From Trissonchulus latispiculum (Eukaryota > Nematoda > Enoplea > Enoplida > Ironidae): a stretch of 64,000 bases of DNA. Position 1 is the stretch's first letter. Each line of letters opens with the position of its first letter. Shown one piece after another: positions 9,116 to 21,718 of this stretch. Location of the stretch: positions 1 to 64,000 of the forward strand of contig JASAND010030439.1 in NCBI GenBank assembly GCA_030248195.1, read 5' to 3'. Position numbers and translations under genes: made by a program. The notes beneath the pieces are model-generated. The model did no database searches, was not told the DNA's origin, and was given only the letters and a program-made list of their open reading frames with translations.

Positions 9116-10188
9116 GTAACCCAAAACTTTTTCAGATATGGATTAAACAGTTGGCTATGTTGGCTAGTTAAACAGAGTGGCTATGTGGTCAATTGTTGCC
9201 TGTCGCTTTGGCTATGTGGCAACTAACCACATAAGACTGAAAATTACCACATAATTTTTTCTTGTTCTTAAGGTTTGGCTTAGACTTAGGCTTAGATAAT
9301 TAAAGGCTTATAACAACTTAGCCTGGGCGCAGGACCGCTAAGCCTCCAACTTGCCAACTTACCCTGCAATTTGCCTTTGAAAATCTATACATGTATATAT
9401 TTGTATATCGGGACATAGATAACACCATGGCTACATCGGGCAACTAGGATGCAAAGCTAATAACAGGAATACATGTGGAAACTTAACTCTTGCAACAAAA
9501 TAGCGAAAGAAGCTTGAGAAATTTAGAAACTAATATGTTTACAATTAATCACCAATCAAGTCACAATATTCTCTTTCTTTTTGTTTTTTGTATCTCGTTT
9601 GTTTCTCACTTTGTAAGCGTATATACGATATATTTGATACGTTTTAAAGCCACCCGTATACTTCTCAATTTTTCCTGGCGCGCCCACAGGCGCGGCAGGG
9701 CCCTTTAAAGTTGGGTTTGCTTGCCGTGGTTTCCACAGGTGTGAACACATTCAGCTACAGCTTGCTGCGAAACAAAACATGGAAATAGTTGCTGCTGGCT
9801 TTTGAATAATTTGGCACTAGAAAATGTTGGATTTTCCCAGCTTCTAAAATTGGCACGTATAGTTAACTATGATAGAAATCGTAAATAAAGCAAATTGGCA
9901 GCTTTCCATTTTTCGAACTATATAAGCTGTTATAATTTCATTGATTTCATTCTATTCATTCATCATTTCATTCCATTGTAAAGGTTGCACGATATCCCTA
10001 TAGTAAACACATACAAGAAAAATTTAGTGTTTACGTCAATGCTAATTGCGAGAAAGAAGCTCCAGTTTTTTTACAAAACTAGCCTGGACAGACCTTTGCA
10101 TTTTGTATGGATAGACGGTTATCTTTGGGAAAGTAAGCAAGTGAGGGGGACATGGGCAGCTCAAAACAATTAAAGTGGCTAGGGCCCA
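9116..10188. other. No gene seen
   Basis: AT-rich sequence with only short chance frames. I recognise no repeat or RNA here. Confidence 0.5.
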
Positions 10189-10196
10189 GTTGTGGG

Positions 10197-10522
10197 CAAA
10201 GTTGGCATCTCGTCTGACTTTTTGGGCCCGACCCAGACCCGTACCCTGATTGTCATACCTGGTCTCGTCCAGACCCGGAATCCGCGTAACAGTCGCATAA
10301 AACTTGAGCAATGGACATACAAAAATATTTAAAGTTTTCGATCCTTCAATTACGAACGTAGCTGAAGCCATGCCAGATTTTCATTTTCGTATCAATAATG
10401 CATGATTTAAGATGTTTCTTTCAATTTAAAACGATTATTCTAGACCCAGTTGACCCGGACGGGCCGACTCGTCCAGATCCGGTCCAGTTATCCGAGGTAC
10501 TCAGACCCGATTGCCAGCTCTG
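10197..10522. mobile_element. hAT-type MITE with GACCCGG-rich ends
   Basis: The ends are imperfect inverted repeats (CAAAGTTGGC... and ...GCCAGCTCTG). Flanking octamers GTTGTGGG (10,189-10,196) and GTTGGGGG (10,523-10,530) fit an 8-bp target duplication with one change. Subterminal sequence is rich in GACCCGG/GGGTC words. 326 bp, no coding capacity. The 8-bp duplication and CAGAG-type ends are hAT hallmarks. Confidence 0.65.
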
Positions 10523-10530
10523 GTTGGGGG

Positions 10531-11128
10531 CCTAGGTGAACTCTACAGTGGCAGTTTGTATGTAGCGGCCCGGGCTTTGGGCCGGACGTGGTAGCGATCT
10601 CTGGGATTTGATTGGTTTAGTCTCTAGCGGTCATGGAACTGCTGGCGGTGCCTTTTCTATTAACTTAGACCATGCTTCGGTCGGTCAATTACTCGTCGGA
10701 ACATCAGTGGGGCTGAAACTGGATCTGCAAGGCAGGCTAAGGCGGATAATAGTGCGTACATACTGGAAGCACCAGGATATCTTTTCTGGAAGAAATACTC
10801 AACAAACTATGGAATAAAACTGCAAGCAGGGCATACTGTTGCTAACAAACTATATCTCAGCAACGTCTGGCAAACTTTGCAAAAAACTGCTTCTTGTTGA
10901 TTCTTCGATTTTTCTGGATTATTATTATTATTATTTCACAGTTCCGGTTGGAACTGTTTGTAGCTTTGTCTTTGCATTGCATTGCGCTTGTTTTTCTTAT
11001 TTCCATATTTAATTATTTCTTATTAGTATTATCATTTAGTTTATTATTTGAAATGTATGATATGGGACGTTGCTAAAGCTATTTACTTAACAAAGCAGTT
11101 TATTTGTTTTAGTTACTAGAAAGAGTCA
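10531..11128. other. No gene supported
   Basis: A 69-codon frame at 10,608-10,817 has no recognisable domain. The remainder is AT-rich. Confidence 0.4.
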
Positions 11129-11851
11129 ACAAAATTGGGGTCATGAAATTGATACAGCTATATCGAAAAGGCAAACCACCGTTGTAATGGAGAAAGCTAT
11201 GTAACGTAACTGGGGAATCAGTTAGCGAAAAGGCAACCGTTCCTGGGACTTGCCAAGCATGGAAGAATTTTGGTAATATAGTCATGCTGACTGAGATAAG
11301 GATACTCTTAGAAATGCTCACATCAATCAGCCCAAACACTGCTTCGAGCGAATTTTCAGTCAGCTGGTCTTCAGGATACTCTGCTGGGATATGTGGAGGA
11401 TGGATGGATTCAAACTTGTGAAAAATGGGAGCGCACAAATCCATCATAACAAACGAAATCACTGGATTCTTTCCTGCTACTTGTACAACGAAGTATATAT
11501 ATATATATATATATATATACGATTCAATGGCAACAGTTTTCAAACCAGATTCTAACCGAAGAAATCAGTTTAAGGCTTTGTAGCAGAAAGATAGTCGCCG
11601 GCCAATTGTGGTCAACATAATGCCATGCCAGCAGCAAAAAGCAGTGTTCGACTGTCACATAGCATAGCAAACCCACAGAGGTTTTACATGGCGGCTGTAC
11701 GCAGAGAAAGAAGTTTGTTCCGTCAAAGATGAGAAAGCATCTGGATCACTGCTTTGAGACGGGCAATTTAACGGTGTTTCCAGGAAAAACTGTAGCTTCT
11801 TCTCGGATTCAGCCTACTCAATTTTGGTTTACAGAATAGCAGAGGTCCCAA
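11129..11851. repeat. Second copy of the 1-1037 repeat family
   Basis: Shares the header, the CTGGTCTTCAGGATACTC block, the tandem-unit body and the tail ending CAGAATAGCAGAGGT with 1-1037, but has the body only once. It contains a (TA)n tract at about 11,490-11,520. It ends where the foldback element begins. Confidence 0.75.
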
Positions 11852-12738
11852 ATGTCCCAAACATATGGAATCCCGAATATCAGCTGATTTCGTCAAAAAT
11901 TGCGATAGTTATTCTATTTTTTCGATTTTCAAAATCCTTTGATCTTTGCCGCTTTTCCAACTTTAACTGGCCATTACTCGCTACTCACTCAATGCAAAAA
12001 TTATTTAATTGGACTTTCAGGACCGCCTACGTGTCAGCTTTCATGTGATATATGTGGTTTTTCAAAATTTGAAAATCGATTTTTTCGAAAAATACCACTT
12101 TTTGACCCAAAATTTCGACAATGCGAATCCAGCAAAAGTGGGTAAAAATAACATTATCATAAAGTTTGATCTGAGCTCAATCCAACGATATAAAGGTTTT
12201 GTGGCTACGGCTTAAATTGCTCCAGCAACGAATTTTTAAACAATTTCCTATTTCAGCTGATTTCTGACAAGTTGTGCTATATTGTGCATTGATTTGCCGC
12301 AAATAGTGTAAACTAGCCAAAAACCGGCTAAATGCGAAATTGTTTAAAAATTCGTTGCTCGAGCAATTTAAGCCGTAGCCACGAAAACATTATATCGTTA
12401 GATTCAGCTCAGATTAAACTTTGTGATAATGCTATTTTTACCCACTTTTGCTGGATTCGCATTGTCGAAATTTTCGGTCAAAAAGTGGTATTTTTCGAAA
12501 AAATCGATTTTCAAATTTTGAAAAACCACATATATCACATGAAAGCTGACACGTAAGCGGTCCTGAAAGTCCAATTAAATAATTTTTGCAGTAAGACTTG
12601 ACTGAGTAGCGAGTAATGGCCAGTTAAAGTTGGAAAAGCGGCAAAGATCAAAGGATTTTGAAAATCGAAAAAATTGAATAACTGTCGCAATTTTTGACGA
12701 AATCAGCTGATATTCGGGATTCCATATGTTTGGGACAT
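11852..12738. mobile_element. Long foldback (palindromic) element, 887 bp
   Basis: The left arm starts ATGTCCCAAACATATGG and the right arm ends in its complement. The arms are about 400 bp each with a few per cent mismatch, around a loop near 12,250-12,330. There is no coding capacity, and no clear target duplication was found. Probably a non-autonomous DNA transposon; transcribed, it would form a long hairpin RNA. Confidence 0.8.
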
Positions 12739-13427
12739 GGGCTAATTTTCCACCGAACGGCTAGTTCTTGGCTTGTACTGATCTTTCAAAACTTAAAAAA
12801 TCGGCTTCTTTTGATGAATTTTAATTTTTTAAAAAAATTTTTTCATCCAAAAGAAAGTTCTTGCCATGACGGTTCAGAAAATATATACATTGCTGCAGCA
12901 AAAATGTACCGGTAGTTCAGTATAAACAAAACAATTTCGCTCCCTACATTTTTTGGTCAGACTTTAATATGTAATTGGTATAGGTTAACGTTAGCTCAGG
13001 GCATAAGTTCTCAATTATGCATAACTTTTAGGTTATTGGTCGTTATGTAGTCAAACAATCCTTTCCTCGCACATTGAAGGGGACTTTATGTGCGTAATCG
13101 CTGTATTTTCGGCAACTACTCAAGAAACAAAATATTATTACCGAGACTGGTTCAAAATTTCTCCGAGCTATATAATAGGGGCGGAAAGGTTGTTCGATAC
13201 GGGATATATTTAGCCCATGATAAACAAATTTAATCGTGTTTGATTTGATCAATACGAAATACTGGAGGCGCAAATGGTTTGATAACTATGTGTTGTGGAA
13301 GTCAGCGTAATATTTTTGTCGTTTTTTATTCTATAACGTGACAGAACTATAATTATTAGACTTACGCTAAACCGTATTTTAGTATGTAATTGTTATATGA
13401 TAGTTAACTTAAAGGAATATGCTAGCT

Positions 13428-13580
13428 GGTAGTAGTAGTAAGCAGACTTTAACATGAGACTCGGTTGGATTAAAGTTAACCTCTAATGACAATTTTCAAA
13501 TAACGGATCACTAAAATTCAGGATAACAACAAGGTGAACTATGTGAAGACTGGCTGCTCAATTAAAGATTGCTGTGAATT
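13428..13580 (+). repeat. Inverted repeat, left arm (partner 18,959-19,110)
   Basis: About 150 bp running from GTAAGCAGACTTTAACATGAG to GCTGTGAATT, repeated in inverted orientation at 18,959-19,110. The same pair flanks the equivalent region of copy B (about 24,660-24,810 and 32,158-32,310), and one arm occurs in copy C (about 60,250-60,350). It may mark the ends of a larger mobile unit containing the two-exon gene. Confidence 0.7.
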
Positions 13581-14312
13581 CAAACAGAAGAAAACTACGG
13601 AATTTAGCTGCGGCATCCAATGAGATTCACTCGGTTAATACTGTAGTATTGACATTTCGGTGATTGTCTAGAACTTAGGTAAATTTCATCGCAGTCGTCT
13701 CTTGAAGTTACTCTACTTTATTACCTAGTTTACAGCTTACAAAGTCGTTACAATCGTTACAATGGCATTAGTTATCGTATTCCAAGTCACTTTGCAATTG
13801 TTCCATTAGTTCTTCATTTTGTTCAATCATATGCTTCAGATTGTCATTCATGCTTTTCTGCTCGCATTCTAATCGCCGGACCTTTTCCCGAATTCTGCAG
13901 CTTTCACCTTCGTAGGTTCGCTTTTCGGCCATCGAAGTTCCTACTGACAAACCACTGGTGCCAGCTGCGCCTTCGACTTTCCAGTTGACCTCTCGTGACG
14001 TGAGAATTTCCGTTTTATTCATTGCAACAACAAGTTGCTTGAATTTAGACCCAAAGTTCTGGACTTGATTCCTGACGCCCAGTTAGGGTAACGACTGGAT
14101 ATTTCGAACCGGAAGTAATGGCACAACAATACTATGATACGTGTATCTCCTTTTTCGTCTTTCTTATACAAGCCTTGGTCGAACAGTAGGGACAGAAATC
14201 CTGTTCCCTGTTGCTGCGATAGACAGCTAGCAATGGCTGTGATACTTTCTGCGGGCATCCCTGCAAATTTGTAGTGGAAAAGATATGTGTGCACACAGAC
14301 ACAGACACAGAC

Positions 14313-14410
14313 CAGTGTTGGGCGCGGGCTGCGGGTACCCGCTGGGCGGGGCGGGGGGAGCCAAAAATTAGTACCCGCGATGGCCCGCGCGGGCCGATTT
14401 TTGGTGAGAC
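14313..14410. mobile_element. Isolated GC-rich hAT-like terminus
   Basis: CAGTGTTGGGCGCGGGCTGC followed by GGGTACCCGC words in AT-rich surroundings, resembling the CAG-type end of a hAT element. The same terminus, inverted, lies at 59,690-59,764 in copy C. No matching other end was found, so it is a fragment. Confidence 0.55.
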
Positions 14411-15689
14411 AGGGTAAGAAATTTTGAATTTTTCACGAATTCTAACATTATAAGGGAAGTTTTCCTCATTGAAATACATTTTGTCTTCCTTATCTTCCTT
14501 TTCCCACTTTTCTTTGCCTTATAATTTTGAATATTTCTCATTTACCATTTTCTGCAGCTAATAAGCGGCAACTTGGTCTTGGTGGAATCAATTTGTCCAA
14601 ATTGAAAGCAAACGTATGCGAATTTTGTCTGCTCTTGTCACCTTTAGCCGTGTTACTCTATTCACTTGTAGTAGTTATCAATATATCAGTGCTGGTGGTA
14701 CACACCCTTTAGAGCATCGTTTTCAAACGAAATAGCTCTCACAAATCAAGTCACATCGCAACTTTTCGCCAAATTTCAAACTTTGCGCTGTTATAGCTGA
14801 AGAAGGAAGCAATGCTCGAAAGTCGGTTTAATATTTAGCACTGGTAACAGATAACATTTATGGCTGAAAGTTTCAGAATTGGTCAAACAGTTAATCATCC
14901 AGTGCTGAAAAACCTTTTTGAAAAATCCCATTTTTCCCACCAAAATTTTTACTTTGGCGTCCTGCCAAAAACGGTGTATATGAGATATATTGTTGCCCAC
15001 CCTAAACTTTTTTACTTTGATATGTTGGCTAATGTCGGGGGGAAAAGTAGCTCTCTCCGACGATGTCGTGCCAACCCCTTCGTAGCCCCCCCCCCTTAAA
15101 GGGGCACTGTTCCGCTATTGAGCTATTGATACGATACGATTTTCGAATTCGAATTTCTCAATTTACTTAGTCCACCATATTTTCAAGTAAAACTTAACTT
15201 GAGTCCACTTCCGCAGACTGTTGGATTCTGGACTGTCTTCAAATTTTTAACCACAGAGACAATAGGCAATGTTTTTTCCGTAAAGTACAAAACTTTTGGT
15301 GGCTCTAAAATTTTGTAATCTTCGCTTTCACAGCCCATTCACGTTCGATAACCCTCTCAACTAAAGTTCGTGATCTTCTTTTGACATATTTAACACCTGC
15401 CCTAAACAAGATCATCAAGATGACTTCTTTTAAACCTTCCTGATAAAATTTAAAAATCGTATCCAACGAATCATACTCTGGTTATTGCGGTGACAGTTAA
15501 ATGTCTTAACCACTGCTCCGTTGCAACTTATGTGTACAGATTGCTCAGATGATTCGCAATGCCAAGCTTGCGCGAAGTTAAATTCAAAATTAATTCAGAG
15601 GCCGAGATCAGCTACTAACTAAATAACTAATCTTCATTTAGGAGTGTCGCCAATATTAGTCGCCTCCTAATCTCAATGTCATGCATGCA

Positions 15690-15790
15690 CAGAGTTGTAA
15701 GCGGGCCGCGGGTACCCGTAGGTATTAAGAAATCAGCCTACCCATACTACCCGCGCGGGTATTTTGCGGGTAGGTTGAGAATTTTGCGGG
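15690..15790. mobile_element. Second isolated GC-rich hAT-like terminus
   Basis: CAGAGTTGTAAGCGGGCC with GCGGGTACCCG and ACCCGCGCGGGT words, in the same orientation as the end at 14,313. Copies B and C lack most of it. Probably the remnant of an element that inserted in the intron of copy A. Confidence 0.5.
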
Positions 15791-16755
15791 TACGTTTTCT
15801 ATTAAAAACGGGAGAAATGAGTATCATTACATATTTCCAGTACCAATTTTCTCGTATTTTCCAAAAATTTTCTCGGTTTGTGGGGAGCATGCCCCCCACC
15901 CCCGGGTGTTTTCCACTATGGCGTCGAATGCCAATGTGCTTTATCATGTGTCAGTCAGTACTTGTTGAGTTGTTATAACTAATAATGTTATATGAATTAA
16001 CAAAATTTGTAACCAATAATACTGCACTACGCATCACCTATACGCTTCTTTGTTTATTGATACTGACTTTATTCAAAATTCAAGAAATTACAAATGCAAT
16101 TTACACAAAAAATGCATTAGCGTTAGGTGCTTTAGTTAGACTTAACTGATGACAAATTAATCTTTTTAAATATTTTCATTAAGGATTTATCCGTAATTGC
16201 AAAAAATCTCCAACTTCTGGGGGGCTTCGCTCCCCAGACCCTCGCTGCTCACTTGCCATAATCTTTTCGGGATTCAGTAGTTCTCAGAGTTTTCGAATCA
16301 GAATTTATGTTTAAATATATACTACCTTTCCTCTCAATGCTATTAATTTAATAGCTATTTAACTATATAATTTTTAATTGATAATTATAATTATAATAAT
16401 TATTTATAATTAAATTGTACACACCTTCTAGATTCATCTTGATTATATGATATAAGCCAGTCATCACTATATCAGCGCTGGTATCTTTATGAAGACAGTA
16501 CGTACTCAATATGGTACGGTATACCCGCAATTCGGTCGGAGATTTAAATCGATCCGGTCTCTCTACCAGGAATTGGAGGTCCTCTTTGTTGAGCCCGCAT
16601 AGTATGCGGGGCGCATTAGGCGTCGTTTCAATCTGGTATGGCTCGTCGTTCACCAGTTTTCTCAAATTTGCCAATAGATCGTAGTCTTCCATATGTTCCA
16701 TTTACTATAAAATAAGTCAGAAGTAAATATTTTTGGTTAATCCTTTAAAGATCAG

Positions 16756-16936
16756 CTGCTTGCAAACTTGCACTTGAACTTGCGTTTACAAGTTCTGAAG
16801 TCTGGCAAGTTGCCTAGCTAATTTCCGCAAGTAGCAGGAAAAGTTTTATGAAACGCTAGCAACTTGAACTTGCAGTTCAAGTGCAAGTGCAAGTTCAAGT
16901 GCAAGTTCAAGTTGCAAGATTTTTATGAAATTGGCC
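16756..16936. repeat. Oligomer-array element end (AAGTTCAAGTGC words)
   Basis: Alternating CAAGTTCAAGTGC and reverse-complement words end in TTTTTATGAAATTGGCCCC. The block recurs at 28,937-29,112 and, inverted, at 58,315-58,480, each time just upstream of the two-exon gene. It looks like the subterminal array of a MITE, and by position may lie in the gene's promoter region. Confidence 0.55.
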
Positions 16937-17543
16937 CCTGGACGCAATTACCTGGATATACTAGGTATACACAGTTAAGTTACTTAGAGACTAGAGAATA
17001 TAGAACAATAATGTAAATAACAGCTTTTCTAGTCATTAATGAAAGATCAGTAAATTATAGTCACTTTTAGAAATAGAACAATCTACCACTTTTAGAAATA
17101 GAACAAACTGCAACAAAAGCTATCGGATGATCTTGTATGTATAATCATTCTGAGCAAAGAATATTACTTTGCTAAGCTGGTGAAATTTTCCTGGTCTTGC
17201 AAAACGGACAAAATGACTTTTCATCATTTCATTGGACCAAAACATTCCTGTAATAAGAAAATTCCATTACACTTATTATTACACAATTATTGTAACATAT
17301 GAGAAACACGATAGGTGACACAATAAATAATGTTGTAATGAAACAAATCGAATAAAGATCAATCAAACAAAATATAAGCCTTGCAACACAATAAACAACC
17401 ACGAAAAACCATTTTGGAGAACCACTTTGCCAAGTTGTGCTACGAATTCAACCTATTTTACAGAAGGTAAAAATTGCTTATATTGCTGTAAGGGAAGCAG
17501 GCATACGAAAGATTGATCAGCCTGATATGGGAGTTCAGCTGAT

Positions 17544-18500
17544 GGCCCTGTGGTGTAGTTGGTTAGCATGTCTGCTCCGGAGTCAGAAGGGCCGTGGTTC
17601 GAAATTTCTTCGCCAATTCTTTAATTTCAATGGTGAGTGAAAAGCTGAACCCCCCTCTTCCCTTCTCTCTTCTCTCTTCTAGGTCCTGGTTTTGTGGGTA
17701 CAAGGGTGTCTGACGCCTCCCGTCTTGGGCTTGTCCTTGGTTTCTTCTTGGTCCACCAGCCCTGGTAGAAGCGTTACATGTGTCGATGCTGTCTCAGGAC
17801 ACGGATTGGACTCCTGTCTCCGGTCCCCCAGTAGTTGCTTCTGGTTGGTTGGATCTAACAGGGGTCAAGGAACGTGCGTTGGGGCAGCACGGATCCCTTG
17901 ATCTCAGATCAGCACGGACCCTCTGGTTCGATTCCGAGTTGAGTAAGCCGCGGCAGCGTCTTAAATGAAACCCGGGGGAGATGTAAGGGAATCAGGCATA
18001 GGAAAGATTGATAAGCCTGAAATGGGAGTTCAGCTGATGGCCCTGTGGTGTAGTTGGTTAGCATGTCTGCTCTGGAGTCAGAAGGGCCGTGGTTCGAAAC
18101 CGACGCCTCCCGTCTTGGGCTTGCCCTTATTTTCTTCTTGGTCCAGCCCTGGTAGAAACGCTACAGTGCACATTGAGACTGAACTGCTTATAAAGCATTT
18201 CGAACATTTTGTTGCTGGTCTTATCAGTGTAGTATAGTGTACCCGTTTCATGCCTCACTCCGGGAGGGAATGACCTTGAGAGTTTAATGTCCCTTGAGAT
18301 TTGTGTTTGAAAGTTTTGTTAATACCACCTGTTCTCCCTAGGGCTTTGTTCTCTACCTTCTCGTTTCCGTCCCTCTGTGTTCTTCCCCCGGGGCTTGGGA
18401 CCCGGCGTAGGCCCATTACCGGACTCCTACCTACCTAATCTACGTATATACACTACCTAACATACCTAATTTAACCTACCTACCTAATCTATGTACACTA
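17544..18500 (+). mobile_element. tRNA-derived SINE pair, copy A
   Basis: Two tRNA-like heads (17,544-17,605 and 18,039-18,110) have an A-box-like TGGTGTAGTTGG and a B-box-like GGTTCGAA, in the arrangement of a Pol III promoter. The anticodon stem is distorted, so these are not working tRNA genes; they most resemble tRNA-Arg by eye. The first head is interrupted after GGTTCGAAA by about 100 bp that looks like an intron (GTGAGT...TTCTAG). A further B-box-like GGTTCGATTCC lies near 17,930. The tail contains CTTCCCCCGGGGCTTGGG, shared with 35.6 kb. Confidence 0.7.
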
Positions 18501-18892
18501 ACCTAAGCTAGTGTTTTTGTTTTTTTTGTCCTAGTCTAATGTTTTTGTATTTTTTTAATAATTTTTGTGTTAGTTTTGATTTATATCTTGTTCATTTTTT
18601 TGTTCAAATCATGTTCATTTTATTCAACTCCACTAAATTGCCGACTATTTTACTTGATTTTTGATGAATTTGTACTAACTAAACTTCTGACATAATTTTC
18701 GATTTCAAGGGTTTATATACTCTTCGTGCAGCATCAGGCAATCAGGTTTCATAAAATTTTTATAAGGTGATTTTTCAACGGTCCATAGGTTATTTCGTAA
18801 GTTTTAGCCCTTTGCGTAAAGGATTAAAGCCGTAGGAGTCAAAAATTCCCGAAAGGAAACCAGCACCTTTAGTGCAACTACAGACAGTTAAA

Positions 18893-18958
18893 CAAACAGC
18901 GTATTAGTATACTTCCTGCTCAGTTGCAGAACCATACCACCTTTTGGGGGTCTTCTTG
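18893..18958 (+). mobile_element. 3' terminus of a Helitron-like (HINE-type) element
   Basis: GCAGAACCATACC, a hairpin around CTTTTGGGGG, then TCTTCTTG. The same end occurs at about 32,094-32,158 and closes the 48,744-49,826 element. No start hairpin was located for this copy. Confidence 0.45.
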
Positions 18959-19275
18959 TTAAATTCACAGCAATCTTTATTTGAGCAGCTAGTGTTCACA
19001 TAGTTCACCTTGTTGTTATCCTGAATTTTAGTGATCCGTTATTTGAAAATTGTCATTAGACGTTAACTTTAATCTAACCGAGTCTCATGTCAAAGTCTGC
19101 TTACTAATACTACCACAACAAGTCTGGCAAACTTGTTTGTTCGCGTCACGTGATCAGTCGAACGCTTTTACAATATGCAAATGAACTTTTAAACAGTTTT
19201 AGGAAAAGGAAGTGAAAAGAAAAGTGTTAAGAAAGAAGAAGGTAGGTAGTAGCGTGTCCGCTACTGCCTACATTA

Positions 19276-21718
19276 CAGTTGGTCGCGGGCCGCGGATACC
19301 CGCGGGTGGGGCGGGTATCACCAAATTTCAATACCCGCACTACCCGCGCGGGTATCTGTGCGGGCCTAACCTAAAAATTTTAACGATTTTTGTCTAAAAC
19401 TAAGTAAAATTTATTAGTTAAACTGAACATACTGCATTTGTATTTTCATCTCTCATTTAGTTTTAAGTTTTCTGAACTGTAATAGTGCGTCTGTGCTGCT
19501 TTGCTTAAAAGAGTGGACCAATCGTCTCGGCACGACGCATCCTATAATTTCAGCAATTTCAAACCCGATAAAACTTAAATGTTTGCGTGACTGACTATAT
19601 ACTGTAAGATTTTCGGTCTTCTTATCCAACACAGTTCCTGAGTCTGCAAGGTTTAGAAACGTTTGCTTTATAATTGTTGAATCTTGTTGAATGAGTTTTC
19701 ACAAATATTTGTTTAGTTTTTAATATTAATCAGTTGCTGGATTGTAGATTCTTGTATTCTTGTTTATGACTAAAAATAGGTCACTACGAATTAAAGCCAA
19801 TATAGGCAGGCACAGGAACCAGGAACGAGAGCATGAACAGGAACAAAACAGTGGTCGGCTTTTTGGAAAAGGAGCGGAAGCCTAATTTTAGGAATAGGCG
19901 TAAAAATTGGGTTCTAACAAGAACAGGAGCGGAGACCTATTTTTAGGAGCCGGAAGGAAATTCATTTTCAGGAGCAGGACCTAAAACAGAGGTCTGTTTG
20001 CAGCAACCACAGTTCCAGTTTAATTTCAGTAACAGGAGCGGGAGTCAAACAGGGGCTTATTTCACACCCATAATTTCCACCCTAAAGCATGTTTGAGCTT
20101 GCGTTGCGGGTGGTCGGTCAATGTATAACAAATTACCCCTAAAAGGGGTATTATTTCGCCAAGAGTGTGTAAAGTTCAACCGAACTAAAAGGCCGACGGT
20201 TTTGACCAAGAACTAAACATACCGTGCCAAAAACCCAATTGTTTATATTAACACTCGTGACTATTCCTAATGGTAATATGCAGAGACTGAACTGTATGTA
20301 AGCATATCTGACGTATTTTGAGAATAACGTTTGCAGTCTATAACCTGGAAAGCTATCCTCAAGGTGCACAAGAAAGTGTCCCATTGACTTATCTGAGTCT
20401 GTCGGGCTCTTCTGTTGTAAAAAGCTATATGTTACAGTACAGCTTAACAGAGCTCTCGAATACTTAGGATCAGCAATCGGTTGATCAAGCTGTTTTTAAT
20501 TGGTTGTTGATGTTCTTCAAATTCTGATGATTTTTTATGTTAGTTCAAACAAGAGAAACTTGAAGTTGCCTGGCAAAACTAGCAAAGTACTAGCAAAACC
20601 CATGAACGCTTCGTGTATTATCCCGCAGTTCAGAGGATTGTAGAATAAAGCAGAAAGACAACTAAAAAGGCGTTTTCAAGAAGCGCTAAGTGAGAAACGA
20701 CCTTTGTTAGTCAGGTGGTCTTGTAACTTCATTTCAGAAGACGCTCGATTGTAACATAAATATATCAGAAATAGACACAATATAAAAGGTGATCTCATTT
20801 GCATAATTTGCATGTAGAAAAATTGTTTGATTTTGATTTCTGGTCAAGGAGGCAAGGTAGAAATTTTGTCCAATGGAAGTAAATATTAAGTATTCCCCCT
20901 GCATAAAAACTAAACTTGACAGAAATTCAAGATTTTTAATTAGAATAAGTTAGCAGTATTCCCACAACTTGTTTTCTCCTGGAATTTTACTCATTAACAC
21001 GTTTAGACCATTGTCCTCCCTCAAGGAAAAAATGTAACAGCTAGAGTTAGACGCTAAACATAGGCATTCTACCTGGTAGGAGAAAATTTTCAGTTCAAAT
21101 GTGGGTCCACCCATTACAAGTATTTCGCCTCCGGCGAAATAAAAATCTTATTTGTTAAACTAAATCCGCATATTAAGAAAAGTCATAGTGACATTACATA
21201 CAAGGTAATATCAAAGCAGGTCATGTGGAGATCTTGTGGTTTTGATCTCTTGTGATCTTTTTAATTTCATGTTTCGGTTCCTTTATCCGATTTCGCTCCT
21301 GTTCTTGTTCCTGAAATCATATTCCTTCTGTTCCTGCTCCTGTTCCTGTTCCAAGTTTTAGAAGTCACCTTAAAATATCAAACTTTTTGGGAAGTCATCA
21401 AGAAATGATGATTTTTATTTTTCATTTATTTGTTTTAATTTTCAAAAAATCTGGTGAACTAATTGCTTGTAACTAATTTTCACGATTGTTTCAGAGATAT
21501 TTCGCACTAAGAAACTTAACGATAAAATAGATATACCTAATAAAAATGAAAATTGCCGTTTTAATTTAGTTTTCAACATGAGCGGGGAGAAAAAGATTTT
21601 GCGGATATTTTGCGGATATCACTTGTCTGTGGGCCGCGGGCCGCGGGGCGGGGCGGGTACCCTTCTGCGGGCCGCGGGCCGGGGCGGGTAGCAAAAATCC
21701 GGCCCGCGACCAACTCTG
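19276..21718. mobile_element. GC-ended hAT-like element, copy A
   Basis: The left end CAGTTGGTCGCGGGCC and the right end GGCCCGCGACCAACTCTG are inverted, each followed inward by GCGGGTACCC words. Length about 2.44 kb, no transposase frame. Inside are GGAACAGG-type arrays near 19,805-20,050 and 21,300-21,355 and a nested Helitron-like element. No target duplication is evident. The same element is at 32,473-34,930. Confidence 0.7.
20129..21140 (-). mobile_element. Helitron-like (HINE-type) non-autonomous element, nested
   Basis: Read on the minus strand, it starts with a perfect hairpin around ATTTCGCC/GGCGAAAT (21,122-21,140) followed by ACTTGTAAT. It ends with GGCGAAATAATA, a CCCCTTTTAGGGG hairpin and TAATTTG. 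The start-hairpin word reappears before the end hairpin, the asymmetric terminal repeat seen in Helentron-type elements. Non-coding. Confidence 0.55.

Larger units (their letters stand above)
13768..16701 (-). pseudogene. Two-exon gene of unknown function, copy A (frameshifted)
   Basis: Exon 1 is 16,425-16,701 (ATG at 16,701) and exon 2 is 13,768-14,260, by comparison with intact copy B. The donor AAG/GTGTGT and acceptor TTTGCAG are preserved. Exon 2 carries a one-base deletion near 14,055-14,061, splitting the frame, and a 9-bp deletion near the C-terminus. The intron is longer than in B and holds GC-rich transposon ends (14,313; 15,690). Exon 1 differs from that of B at about 22 of 92 bases at 16,483-16,574, although the sequence on both sides is almost unchanged. 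No known domain recognised. Confidence 0.7.

Noticed and set aside
10608..10817. 69-codon frame starting MIGLVSSGHGTAGG
   Set aside because: No recognisable domain and no neighbouring support.
17544..18110. Functional tRNA genes
   Set aside because: Heads have A- and B-box words but the anticodon and acceptor stems do not pair properly and the unit continues as a SINE.
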